A DNA stretch of 64,000 bases from Cunninghamia lanceolata (Eukaryota > Streptophyta > Pinopsida > Cupressales > Cupressaceae), in assembly GCA_027924645.1 (NCBI GenBank), contig BSBN01000213.1:38008501-38072500 (forward strand), read 5' to 3'. Below are positions 1 to 11,310 of the stretch, piece after piece (the first letter of the stretch is position 1; each line of letters starts with the position of its first letter). Under the pieces are notes generated by a model. That model saw only the letters and a list, made by a program, of their open reading frames with translations. It ran no database searches and was not told the origin of the DNA. A program made the translations under genes and the position numbers.

Positions 1-940
1 GGAAACCCGGTTAAGGGAAAAACCACGGTGGGGGTTAACCCACAAAGATTATATTCTATTAAAAGTATTACAAAAGGGGAAGGCACATGCCTTCAGGCTC
101 ACTGCCCAGAGCTCACTACTCAAAAGAGGCTCACTGCCTACAAGAATGATTGCAAAAAGGATTACAAATTGTTTGAACTGATGAGAAGCATCTGCCAATG
201 TAAGAATTCAGTTCTGATTAAGCACAGAGTACTGATCTTACACACTTCATCTTTATTCTGCCCTGTTTACTGCTCTGCCATAATCCGGACCTTAGATCTC
301 TTCTCTTTCTACCTTTTTTGCACTACTACATCATCGCACACCAACATCCATCAATACACTCAAATCCATCGGCTATATATATATCTGCCTCAAGAAATTC
401 AATCACCTTTCTGTCGGCCTTATGAAGAACTTAACAAACAATACAAGTACTCTGTTCTATCAACTGAATCCATACACCAATATTGATGCGTACCAGAAAT
501 AACACTTGCAGGTCACCATACATGTCAGACACTAACATTATATCCCATATGTAACTCACCAAAACACTTCTACTAGATCTGCACAAGGATCTAACACAAG
601 TTAGTTTGTTCTTCACTGAACTGTTATGTCATATTAGGACTCGGTACTTAGATGCTCATAAATTTTAATCCCTTTGTCACCAAATGCTAAAATCTTGGAT
701 TTAGATTGTCTTGACATTCCTCTACACTCCCTCAGATTTGCAACACACAATGATTAACTAGAGAGATCTGCTGACCAAAATATTGAACTTTGCCATATAC
801 CCTGTTCCTGTCTATCCAGACTTGACATATCTTGGAACTGACTTCTGGTATGATCTGATACTGTACTGCGGATGTGTGGAATGGACTTAGTTTCTATCAA
901 TGACAACACATGACATGCCTTGCAGTGTCTCTTTCCAACA
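1..940 (-). repeat. 3' LTR of element A (partial, cut by window edge)
   Basis: This is a direct repeat of 6376-7315, ending in CCAACA at 935-940. It lies next to the polypurine tract, which makes it the 3' LTR on the minus strand. It carries a TATATATATA run near 374-384 and the block GAAACCCGGTTAAGG at 2-16. That block recurs in the other Copia LTRs of this window. Confidence 0.85.
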
Positions 941-1100
941 ATCTCCCCCTTTAGCATTGATGGCAACACTTAGTGAAAAATGACTAAGTGTCATGATTGA
1001 CTCCCCCTACTGTGTACACTTATATATTCTTCCACTGCTCCCCCTTTGATGGATTCTTAATTTTCTTTAATTTTTTACTATCTCTCACTCCCCCTTTGAC
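941..1100 (-). promoter_or_regulatory. Polypurine tract of element A, with three further tract-like copies
   Basis: Read on minus, AAAGGGGGAGAT abuts the 3' LTR at 940/941, the normal position for the plus-strand primer. Similar CTCCCCCTTT stretches recur near 1001, 1037 and 1088. Multiple polypurine tracts upstream of the 3' LTR are a known trait of the Sire-type Copia lineage. Element G shows the same arrangement. Confidence 0.7.
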
Positions 1101-1342
1101 ATCAATGGCAAAGGGTGGGATCCGCAAACCAAAATTTACACAAGAAATCTGTATACAAGGCCGCATATGCACAAATAATCCATTTATTATATTTACATGA
1201 ACTTGAGAATATCTGCAAAACTATTTTTCAATTGCACAAGTTCAGAGGCCCAACTTCTTTTCATGCCATCCAAAATTGAGATGTGCCCACTTAGTAGGAA
1301 TGCCTATGTTTCTGCTTTCTTCAGATCTGAAGGATCACTTGT

Positions 1343-4300
1343 TCAGACTGCAACTTGAGCTTCTGATAAAGCAGTAAACATTGTTTCTAACCTGGGGGCA
1401 ATCAATCCCTGGAGCTCACACATTCTCTCCACAATATTGCTCTTTTCTTTAACAAATTTCTTTATTTCATTAGTCAAGCTAATTGCTTGACACTCCTGAC
1501 TTACCGGAGAAACTGTTAGAGGATCAAAATTTTGAGATAGATTCAACAATTTTTGTTCCCGCTCCTTTATCTTCTTCTCAATATCCTTAATAACTTTGGG
1601 CCAAGATAAACAAAATTTGTATACATCACCTCCATCATTAAGAGCATTTTGAATACTCTTTATACTGATTATCAAGTACCTTTCTATCATTCCCTATTAG
1701 CCCCTTTAGCTCACTAAATCTCTTATCCAAAAATTCATTCCAGACTTTAATCTCTGTAGACTTCTCAAAGGACTCAAAGTGTGTACTTACAAAATTTACA
1801 AGGCTCTTGAGATTTCCGGAGGGAGGACCAGATGGATTCTTCTAGAAAGTTGGCATTATCTTCTCCAATATACTAGATGCAAGGCCTAACAGCTCATTGT
1901 CCTCTATGTGAGATTTCAATATCTTTTCTCTTGCCTTGGCTTGTGTGAAAGATGCTATCTTCATCATTTGGACCGGAGAGAGAGTATCTAGGTTGATTGG
2001 TCCTTGAATCAGTTCTGGTTCATCAAACTCTAACATTTCTTTATTCAAGAAACTTTTCACTGCATCTACAGTGCCTCTTGACACAATTTCTGGACCACCT
2101 TCCTTTCCTTGAGTTTTCTCAATGTCAATATCAGGACTATTTTGTTTGGGTGCATCAATATTTGCACCATCTTCTTCTACTTTATCTTCCTTACCCTTGA
2201 CTTCTTCTTCTTGGTTCTTAGCCTTTTCTATTTCATGCTCTTCAATCTTCAATGAATCATCTTCAGTTTGATCATCACCTTCAACATTCATCTTTGTATC
2301 TTCTTTGGATTGATCCAGAGGAGTTTGAATACCTCCTGCATATGTCATTTTTTTTATCTTCCTTGTTCATTGTTTCCTTTTCCAGAATAGAGGAGTCATC
2401 TAATTCATTTTGCTGCTCATTGATCTTTAATTCTTCAACATCCAGAATTGAGGAGTTGATTCCATCATTAGTCTCTTCTTCAACAATAGGAAGATTGTGT
2501 CTTTTCAATGCATTCAGGAGAATATCCTGAGTATCTTTGACTATCTCATCTGTTTCACCAAGCATGAGTTTATTCAATCTCTTCTTGCTCCTGAAGTCAT
2601 CCTTCACTTCCTTGAATATCATTTTCATTTGATCTAGAGTAATCTAAGGGCACAAATTTATCAACACATGCTCCCTAATCTCACTGTCTTTAAATTTTGC
2701 ATTTTCTCTTCTTAACTCCAAAATATCTGCTAGACTTCTTGGAATTTTAGAAGTTATTTCAATCAAAGCCTTATTGTAGATGTTCAGATATTTGACAGTT
2801 GCTTCCTCTAGGACCTTCTTATCAGCATCACTGTAATAATCAAAGAATTCAGTCATTGGCCTTAAATTCCCATCTATAGTGACTGATTTGATGATGTCAT
2901 CCACAGAGAGAGTAGGCTTTTCAACAAATATTTTAGTCTTTTTCCTCTTGCTTGCCCTTTTGCTTTTGGAGGGTTTTTCCTTAGTTACCTTGGCTGTATT
3001 TGTACCTAAGGCCTTCAACTCTTTGATCTCAATATCAGAATCAGTTTCTTCTTCATCATTTTCCATGCTTTTAAATGTCCGGGTGGCCTTAGTTTTCACT
3101 CTTTTGCCTTCTTTTCTAGATGATTTTCCTTTCTATTTCTCAGGATTTGTAGGTTTTGGGGAAATAGGGGCAGCAACAGAGCTTCTATTAGAACTTGATG
3201 TGGAGGAGGATTCTACCAAAGAACTTCCTTGTTTCTTATCCTGCTTCTCCTTCTCTGCCTTTTCAATCCTTTCCCTGAATTGCCTCACAGCTTCCTTTGT
3301 GAGGCCTAGATTCTTGGCCAACTGCTTAACTTCTTTTCTTACTTTCCTTTTGGTTTCAAGTTTTCTAAGCTCAACATGCAGTTTTACACTTAGCTCTTCA
3401 TATGTCCCAAATCTTTCAACTGTTGTGTCTTTTGGCTTGCTCAAAAGATGTTGAGCATACATATTCAAGATTTTTCCATCTACCTCATATCCCATGGGCA
3501 TGATCCAAACAGTTCTGGGTTCTACTGCTTCCATTAAGCACTGAGTGATACTTCTCAACAACCGATTTAGAGATTCTTTCTCTAGAATGCATCATATTCT
3601 AAAAATTCTTGAAGTATCCCCAAATTGCAGTTTTTTGTGCTTTATAGTCACCAATGCTACATAGATGATCTCTGATCTGAATAGTAACTGGTTCGTCATT
3701 AGTCCAGTGTACACCTTTTACTCCAGGTACCTCATTCATAAAGTAGAAAAATAAACATAAAACCAATGTACCATATTTAAAGATATTTTTCTTATCTTTC
3801 TTGATTTTGTTCAAGTTCTCAATTAGTTGATTCTACAATAATTCACACAAGTCATAATCTACATTTTCCTTTAACATTTTGTATGCAGCATATATGGCCA
3901 TTCCGGAGATAGAGTTCTCCTTGCTGGAATGATAGATTTTGTAGCCAATTACCATTGAAGCAAACTTGACATCCAGATCAATAATATCATTGATAGTCAT
4001 TGCCCTTGTGTCTAATTTGGCACCAGTTGCATCAGTTACAGTCTGGTTCTTCACGGATTTTAGCATGGGTAAACCAGCAGTTGAATTCAACCCAGTCACA
4101 ATCCTAATAGCATCCTTTGTAATTTTGAATGGTTTCAATAGCCACAAAAACTCATCATGCATTCGGCTTAAAACATACCGGACCCACTCATCTTCATCGA
4201 ATGTTGGAAACCCCATAATCAGAATGAAATGTTTATCATGCAGTGCCTTATACTCGGGTTTAAGGTTGTGATTTTCATCCCTGAGACGACTCTCAAACAA

Positions 4301-4492
4301 ACCTACATACCTTGAGTCCCTAAATTCATCTATGTTCTCATGAATATAGACCGTAATATCTTCAACATACAACACAACATACAAAACACTTGAAAATGCA
4401 CCTAATGGGTCGACTTCTACTGATTTATGTGGATGCTTTTTAAATTTGGGTTGAGGCATTCCAATAATATCAACAACCAAAGGTGTAGCCAT
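1343..4492 (-). pseudogene. Long unknown frame (ORF2) of element A, broken
   Basis: I do not recognise a characterised family. The frame starts at ATG 4490-4492 (MATPLVVDI) and can be followed for about 1,050 codons to a stop at 1343. It is interrupted by several in-frame stops (for example 3833 and 3599) and by frameshifts near 3550, near 2350 in a run of eight T, and between 1842 and 1690. The N-terminal 220 residues look globular, with motifs such as PQPKFKKHP and WVRYVLSRMHDEFLW. The middle has KR-rich segments. The region read from 2628 to 1842 is very acidic and rich in Glu and Lys. Element B has a diverged copy of the N-terminal part, so the frame belongs to a family and is not a chance ORF. 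It follows gag on the same strand in the place where pol would be expected. Function unknown; an accessory or captured protein is possible. Confidence 0.7.
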
Positions 4493-4892
4493 TGCAAAAG
4501 ATTACAGGTTCAAAGCTTTGCAGATAAATACCTTTTTCACGAAATTAGGGTTGGCGGGCAAATTCATCGGTCGCACTTCAAATCCTTGAAATCTCTACTT
4601 AGACGCTATTCTTCCTACTCTCTTCGAATGCAAAGTGATTCAAATGAAGAGTGAATGACCTTTTTATACTCCGTAAAACCTAATTTGCCTTTGTAATAAA
4701 TGTTCTGTCCTAACACATCTGGCTACACTACTTCTGCATACAGTCGACCTTCAATTGCTCTGCAAATCGTCATATCCAGTTCTTTTCTTCTAGAAATCCT
4801 TTCAAATGATCTGTAGTAATCCAAATTATTTTCTCTCATCATGCTAGATTCAAGCACCTACTTATTGGCTGGGGGAATTTGATTTTTAATGC

Positions 4893-4910
4893 TTCTCCCC
4901 CTGAGCCAGA
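4893..4910 (-). promoter_or_regulatory. Internal polypurine-like motif after gag of element A
   Basis: A CTCCCCCTGAGC motif lies just past the gag stop. The same motif occurs near 8116 in element B and near 62312 in element G beside its polypurine cluster. It may mark the junction where pol was lost or where a 3' region was duplicated. This is inference from position only. Confidence 0.35.
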
Positions 4911-4919
4911 GCTCCTAAT

Positions 4920-6167
4920 TCAATTTGCAGAGGAACTGTCAGCATCGGATTCTGGTGTGGACCCATTACTATTGTTCATAACACTTTTCTTGATCCATGT
5001 CTTGCTCATTTCATTCTGGATCTCATTCACATCAATTTTGCCCTTGCCTTTATCTTGTCTTTGCTCATCTGATTTTCTATTTACCAGACCTCTTCTTTCA
5101 TTATTCTTGTTTCTGCAGAATCTTACAAAATGACCGGATTGGTTACAATTGAAGCACACAACATTTCTTTGACCATTTGATTGATTTCCTTTTGATTTGC
5201 ATTGATTAGCCATATGTCCAAATCTATTGCATGCAAAGCATTTGCCATTGAAAGAATTGCCATTTTTTCTCTTGTTAGAGTCATTAATTATCATTCTTCT
5301 GCATTCATTGGATCTGTGACCATACCTCTTTCACTTGAAGCATTGACCAGAGAAGGATGAATCACTTTGATTTACTTTGCTTCTACACTAAGTAGCTCTA
5401 TGACCAAATTTATTGCAATTGAAACAATTTCCATTGAATGATGGATATCTTTGAGCATTAGGTTGTCTTATCGGAGGTCTTCTAGGTCTGTTTCTCCTAT
5501 TCCTTGATTGAGAATTTTTTTGTCCAGATCTAGAGCTTTCACCTTTCTCATACCCAAGACCATGTTTATCATCAGCCTTCTTTTGACTCTCAAGCAGTAC
5601 TTCAAGTTTAGCTGAGCTTATCTTGTATTCATTTGCAACTTCTAGGTCATGTTTGAGAATGACAATTTGCCTTTCAAGCTATTCCTCATTATCTCTACTT
5701 TCATGTAGATCAGACTCTAGATGGCTAGCAATTCTATCCAATCTGCAACATTCTTCTGTACTTTCTTTTAGAGATTGATTCAATTTTTCTTCAGTCTTCT
5801 TCCTTTCTTCAATTTCCTTGGTTAGCCTCATCACCCCGGATTCCATCTCATGTTTTAGGACAACAACTTCTTTAGCTAACTTCTCACATTCCTTTGTCTT
5901 CTCTTTTAGGGCCTTATCCTTGTTGTTGTCTTCATAATGATTTCCTAGTTGAAGAAGTTGTTCCTTCCTCTTTTCATTGGATTTGCTCAATTTCTCTTTT
6001 AAAGTCTCAATGAAGTCTTCAGCGTCTTTAAGGTTCTCTTGCAGTTCTTTGACTTCTACTTTGGACTGATCAAGATCTTCTAAAGTGAGTTTAAGTTGTT
6101 CCTGGAGGTTGTATTTATCCATTTTATTGCCTTCTGAGATCTTCCTCAAGCTATTAAACTTTTTCAA
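4920..6167 (-). pseudogene. gag: gag-like protein of element A (coiled coil plus zinc knuckles), broken
   Basis: A single frame of about 415 codons begins shortly after the primer site. The N-terminal 160 residues are a heptad-rich coiled coil (LKEKLSKSNEKRKEQ, LNQSLKE). A basic RNRRNRPRRPP segment follows, then four CCHC-type zinc knuckles between about 5440 and 5110: CFNCNKFGH, a damaged one with KRYGH, CFACNRFGH and CFNCNQSGH. The tail is charged and serine-rich and ends at 4920. Three in-frame stops break it: TAG at 5679-5681, TAG at 5388-5390 and TGA at 5331-5333. CCHC knuckles bind nucleic acid in gag proteins, so packaging of element RNA is the likely role. Four knuckles is more than the one or two usual in plant Copia gag. 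Element B has a homologous gag. Confidence 0.75.
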
Positions 6168-6176
6168 AGGAACCTT

Positions 6177-6188
6177 GCTCTAATACCA
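6177..6188 (-). promoter_or_regulatory. Primer binding site of element A (initiator tRNA-Met type)
   Basis: On minus it reads TGGTATTAGAGC, one base from the usual plant Copia site TGGTATCAGAGC. It lies two bases inside the 5' LTR boundary at 6191. It fixes the element's orientation. Confidence 0.85.
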
Positions 6189-6190
6189 AT

Positions 6191-7315
6191 TGTTGGAATT
6201 AGGGCTGACAACTGAGAGGGGGAGTGAATCAGTTGTCTTAAAACTTTAATGTTTGCTATAGTTAATTCTTCTTTACCACTTCTTAACAGATTAATGATAT
6301 AACCATGAAAATCAAGAATCAATAACACATGAGCAGAAACACAAATAACACGCTTGACACCAAGATTTTTAACATGGAAACCCAATTAAGGGAAAAACCA
6401 CGGTGGGGGTTAACCCACAAAGATTATACTCTGTTAAAAGTATTACAAAAGGGGAAGGCACATGCCTTCGGGCTCACTGCCCATAGCTCACTGCTCAAAA
6501 GAGGCTCACTGCCTACAAGAATGATTGAAAAAAGGATTACAGATTGTTTGAACTGATGAGTAGCATCTGCCAATGCAAGAATTCAGTTCCGGTTGAGCAC
6601 AGAATACTGATCTTACACACTTCATCTTTATTCTACCCTGTTTACTGCTCTGCCATAATCTGGACCTTAGATCTCTTCTCTTTCTACCTTTTTTGCACTA
6701 CTACATCATCGCACACCAACATCCATTAATACACTCAAATCCATCAGCTATATATATATCTGCCTCAAGAAATTTAATCACCTTTCTGTCGGCCTTATGA
6801 AAAACTTAACAAACAATACAAGTACTCTGTTATGTCGGCTGAATCCATACACCAATATTGATGCATACTAGAAATAACACTTGCAGGTCACCATACATGT
6901 CAGCTACTAACATTATATCCCATACGCAACTCACCAAAACACTTCTACTAGATCCACACAAGGATCTAACACAAGTCAACCTGTTCTTCACTGAACTGTT
7001 ATGTCATATTAGGACCCAGTACTTAGATGCTCATAACTTTTAATCCCTTTGTCACCAGAGGCTGAAATCTTGGATTTAGATTGTCTTGACATTCCTCTAC
7101 ACTCCCTCAGATTCAAAACACACAATGATTAACTGGATAGATCTGTTGACCAAAATACTGAACTTTGCTATATGCCCTGTTCCTGTCTATTCAGTCTTGA
7201 CAAATCTTGGAACTGACTTCCGATATGATCTGATACTACACTGCAGATGTGTGGAATGGACTTAGTTGCCATCAATGACAACACATGACATGCCTTGTAG
7301 TGTCTCTTGCCAACA
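6191..7315 (-). repeat. 5' LTR of element A (complete, 1,125 bp)
   Basis: It is bounded by TGTTGG at 6191 and CCAACA at 7310-7315, a perfect 6-bp terminal inverted repeat. It matches 1-940 over its last 940 bases. On minus, the order is promoter region, TATA run (6749-6759) and the conserved GAAACCC block, followed by the primer site. The base after 7315 resumes element B's coding frame. Confidence 0.9.
6749..6759 (-). promoter_or_regulatory. Probable TATA box in the 5' LTR of element A
   Basis: A TATATATATA run lies about 560 bases into the LTR on minus. A matching run is in the other LTR near 374-384. No other promoter element was identified. Confidence 0.5.
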
Positions 7316-7694
7316 CCTTAGTGATTTTGAAGGGCTGCTCTAACCACATGAATTCATCATGAATTTGGCTCAGAACGTACCAGACCCATTCATTCTCTAC
7401 AAATGTAGGAAATTCTACATACTGGATGAATTTATTTTCTTCTAGGGCTTTGTATTCTTCCTTCATGTCAAAATGATCATTACTTAAATGCTTCCGATAT
7501 AATTATGAGAATCTACTGTCATCATGCTCATCTAGGGCAACATGAATATATGCCCTAACATCTTCCACATACAGAACTCCATAAGGTATAGTTGAAAATA
7601 CACCCATTGGATCTACCTCTAGTGCCTTGAAGGGGTGTTTCTTGAATTTGGGTTGTGGTCGTTTAGTGATATCAACAACTTGTGGAGTCACCAT
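7316..7694 (-). pseudogene. N-terminal part of ORF2 in element B, cut by element A
   Basis: It begins at ATG 7692-7694 and runs about 126 codons in one frame with a single stop at 7503, then ends at the element A insertion. It aligns with the start of ORF2 in element A: PQPKFKKHP, LYVEDVRAYIH against LYVEDITVYIH, EYKALEENKF against EYKALHDKHF, and PFKITK in both. The two copies differ at many residues but keep the hydrophobic and charge pattern, which suggests past constraint on the protein. The remaining C-terminal portion is predicted to lie left of position 1. Function unknown. Confidence 0.75.
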
Positions 7695-8139
7695 TTTAGA
7701 ATTTCAACAGACTCACAAATGGGGTTTGAATGAAAATACCTTGTTCTGCCGTGTTAGGGTTTCCCTTCTCCAAATTACTCTGAATGCTTCAAATCTTGGT
7801 TGTTGTTGCTCAAATTCTGCTTCAATCTCTTTGAATACTTGATAGCTTCGAGTGCAAAGTGATTTTGAGACAAAACAAGTTCTTTTTTATCCTCCACATG
7901 ACTTAAACTAATCATCATTAATGCTCATTCCCATAAAGCTGCATGTCTTCTTTGATAGATACAATCGATCAAGATTGCACCGCAATGTGCCGCATTGGCT
8001 CCTTTTCTTTCAATTTTTCTTTTAGGAGATTTGTCACATCAAATTCTATCATACACCTTCATGCCTGATTCTAGCACCCACTTTTTGGCTGGGGGTTTTA
8101 GATTTTCAACACTACTCCCCCTGAGCTAGAGCTCCCAAT

Positions 8140-8375
8140 TTACCTCTCGTAGGAAGTATCTGCATTAGATTCTGGTGCAGATCTATCCTCTTTTTTAATT
8201 ACTTCTTTCTTGACCCAGATCTTATCCATTTCCTTCTTGGTTTCAACTGGATCAATCTTTTCCTTTCCCTTATCATTCCTCTGCTCTGTTTTACTTTCTT
8301 CAGCATGGTAATTTCTCTTCACATTCTTGCTTTTACAGAATTTCGCAACATGTCCAAATTTGTTACAATTGAAAC
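8140..8375 (-). pseudogene. gag: C-terminal part of gag in element B
   Basis: The tail reads KGKEKIDPVETKKEMDKIW and matches the gag tail of element A (KGKGKIDVNEIQNEMSKTW). Upstream of it, at 8325-8375, a zinc-knuckle region is cut by insertion C. The other gag part resumes at 22238 after the GAAAC duplication. Confidence 0.7.
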
Positions 8376-11262
8376 TGTTACATCCCTAATTTTGTTTGGT
8401 TATTACTTTTTACTTTTACTTGGACATAAGTAAATCTATACTGATGTTTAAGATTAATATCAATAGAAGACATGGATTATATTGAATATCATTTATGAAA
8501 TCATGGAAATGTTTATGTTGTTGTCAATTTAATATTTACATTATGAGATTTGATTTATTGTTTAAACAATGATGCACTGATCATAATTTGTTTGGTAACA
8601 AGTTTGATACAGGATTACAGGTTATCAGATGACTCTCAGAGAAAAGAGAGAGAGAGAGTATCTTTCGAGGAGAGAGATATGGACCTCGGGTTACGAGTGG
8701 TTTATTTGCCAAATGAGTATTAGTGTTTAACGAAAACGTGAACCAGAATTGTTTGAGGTAAGTCATGTCTTGTTAGTTTCCTTTTAAATCTAATCGACAG
8801 GTAGTCGATATCTTTCAATTCTTTCTTAGTCAAGTCATTTATGAGTCGACATAGTTGTTGTGAAGTAAACGACAATGTCTGAGTAGGATGGTGTCCATTG
8901 ATGATTAACGTAAGTACTACGTCGTCATTGTCGTAAAATGGTTGTGTTAGTATCCTTTAGTCATATAAGGTTTTAATTGTTGACATTTAAGTCAAATGAT
9001 GATCTTATCAACTCAAGTCAACATGATTTAATGAGAATCTGTGAAGGGGAGACAAGCTCGACCCTATCACATTACTCGTAAGCCTTTCGACTTATTATTA
9101 TTAACATGTTTTGATCAAAGCTTAAATATGGTCAAGGATTATTATTATTATTAATATTATTATTATGTTATTATTTTGTTAGAGGGGTTTTTAACAAATT
9201 TGAGTAGTAGTTTTAATTACTCAAGAGATAACTAAACGGTATTATGGAGCCCTCACATTCTAAATGAAGTTGTTTTAACTAACAAATTAGTTTTGGTTTA
9301 TTGAAAACCCTTAGATGTGTTCTCTTGGTGTCGGCATGCTCGAGCCACCTAAGTTCTCTTTAGTGGAGTTACATTGAATGAAAAGGAATTTGTTTTAACC
9401 AATTTGTAGTGGAGATTTAATAACAAATAGGCGTGGGCAAGGATGACTCACAATTAGAGTCGTGGAGACTGTTTTGTAGGAGCTTATGAATGAATTTATG
9501 TCAAAGGTGTCGTAGTTTTGAGGAAGATGATATTATTGTATCATTAATGCTCCATTATCTTTGTCAATGGATTTATTATGAGTGAGTGGTATGACATACC
9601 ATGATTTTTCCTTATTGGCTAGATTGATTCCTATACAGAATTTTTAGTGGAAGTTTTCCTCAAAATTCAGGGAAGTCATTTCAACTTTGCTTAATGGTTC
9701 TTTATTATCTGCCAGACATGGCTAAGTTGAGAGGATATATTTTTATATCACGAAGTTACCTTAGAATAGGGGTGGACGGGAAAAAGAATAAGAGAGATAG
9801 GAGGTAAAAGAAAAATTAGAGAATACACAATTAGGAGAAAAGCTTGGGAGTGAAATCTCAGAAAGAATGAGGACGTTTGAAAGCATTTAACTTTGGGCAG
9901 AAGGATTCGACTGCTGGCAAGAATAGCTCAGAACACTCGAACTTGGTCCAACGTAGGGTCTTCCATAACTTTTCAATTCAGGTTCCTTTCCTCTCGTATA
10001 GTTTCTTTATCATTTTACTATGCCGGTTCAATGTTTTGTTATCTTTCAGAACATAGAAAGTGCTACATTAGTTTTGTAAGGCTAACGCCTATAAAGGATA
10101 ACAAGATCAAAGCTTAGAGTTTAACATGTTGCTGTAGTCAGATAATGACTCTTACTACGTCGCAACCCTTTGTTTTGCTTGGAAAATATTGCAAATTTGG
10201 TCTTTAGATAGATGGATAAGTCTTTATTGTGTCTGTAATATGGGGAAAGGCGTAGAAATTTGTACATTTATAAGATTTCTTTAAAAGTTGATTTGTAACA
10301 CTTCTAAGACAATACAAGCGTGATCATTCATCTGTATGTAGTATTTTTCAAAGACTCTAGTCAATCATTTTAATAACGATTATCTTTCCTCTCCATCATA
10401 TTATTGACTTCCTTTGGTATAGTAAAAATCATTTTGATATATGAGAGTATAAGTTTACTATTTATAAGAATTCCTATGAATTATTTATCACATACTATTT
10501 TATGATCAAGGCACTTCGTGTGCTCAGTGATATCTTACCGTGGGAATTGTCGACTCGTAGAAGCAAACTATAGTTGGAGTTGAACATAAATACTCACTCG
10601 TATTATTGAGTTTACTTTGGGATTGGTATATATTTTCCTGATGTGAGGAACACCTTTGTCCATTAAAATATGATGATATTATTATTACTACATACTTGTC
10701 CTTGTATCATTGATATCAAAATAAAGTCAACAGTCTAGACTCTATGAAACTAGAAGGTTGTAGTAAATATTCTTAAGAGATATATCCTTGTCTTAAAAGA
10801 TTGTAAGATCTCTTTGTATTAATAAACTTTGGAAAATAATTTATTTCCTAGTCCTAGAGTTGTGAAACTAAAAATTGACCCCGTAAGATGGATTAATACC
10901 TAGGATTAATCTTTTGTGATTATGTTATGAGAATATAGGTTGTTATGCCATTATGATGGAATAGGATAGACCAAAAACCTAAACTTGACCCTATAGGGAA
11001 ATTTTATACTAAACCTTCGTGATCTCCAAATAGATTGATAACAAAGAGGCAAGTACTCTTACTATGAATGTTTATTCTTACTTGATTGGAGAAGAATTGC
11101 AAGATTTAAAAATGTCTCGAAAATAGTATTCATTTGCTCTTAGAGAACTTTAGTTTTCAAATGGATATTAATATTTTAGGAGAATCCTTTGCTCTAGGGA
11201 CGTTCAAAGAGAGTGGGAGTCCCTTCATCTATTTAAAAGAAAACACTCTTTATATTTGACAT
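8376..11262. other. Left arm of insertion C: non-coding, AT-rich
   Basis: No convincing coding region on either strand. It contains a GA run near 8645-8658 and an ATT microsatellite at about 9138-9175. It is probably LTR sequence. Confidence 0.5.
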
Positions 11263-11310
11263 GCCAAAAAGGGGTCTTAAATGGGAGTATGCAAATGGAT
11301 ATTCTTGTAA

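Larger units (their letters stand above)
1..7315 (-). mobile_element. Element A: polymerase-less LTR retrotransposon, Copia-like, minus strand
   Basis: The left LTR (ending at 940) and right LTR (6191-7315) enclose a 5,250-base interior. Position 1 aligns with 6376, and both LTR segments from there to the end are exactly 940 bases, so 185 bases of the left LTR lie outside the window. The LTR ends are TGTTGG and CCAACA. A primer site and a polypurine tract lie in the expected places for minus-strand transcription. The interior encodes a gag-like protein and one long unknown frame. I see no integrase, reverse transcriptase or RNase H, so it probably depends on a partner such as element G. It interrupts the unknown frame of element B at 7315/7316. 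By eye the LTRs differ at roughly 5% of positions, so the insertion is not recent. Confidence 0.85.

Noticed and set aside
28..486. 152-residue ORF on plus at the window start
   Set aside because: It lies within the LTR of element A, and the matching region of the other LTR does not keep it open.
2879..3454. 191-residue ORF on plus
   Set aside because: It is antisense to the ORF2 remnant of element A, and its Ser/Leu/Phe-rich composition is what the complement of Lys/Glu codons gives.
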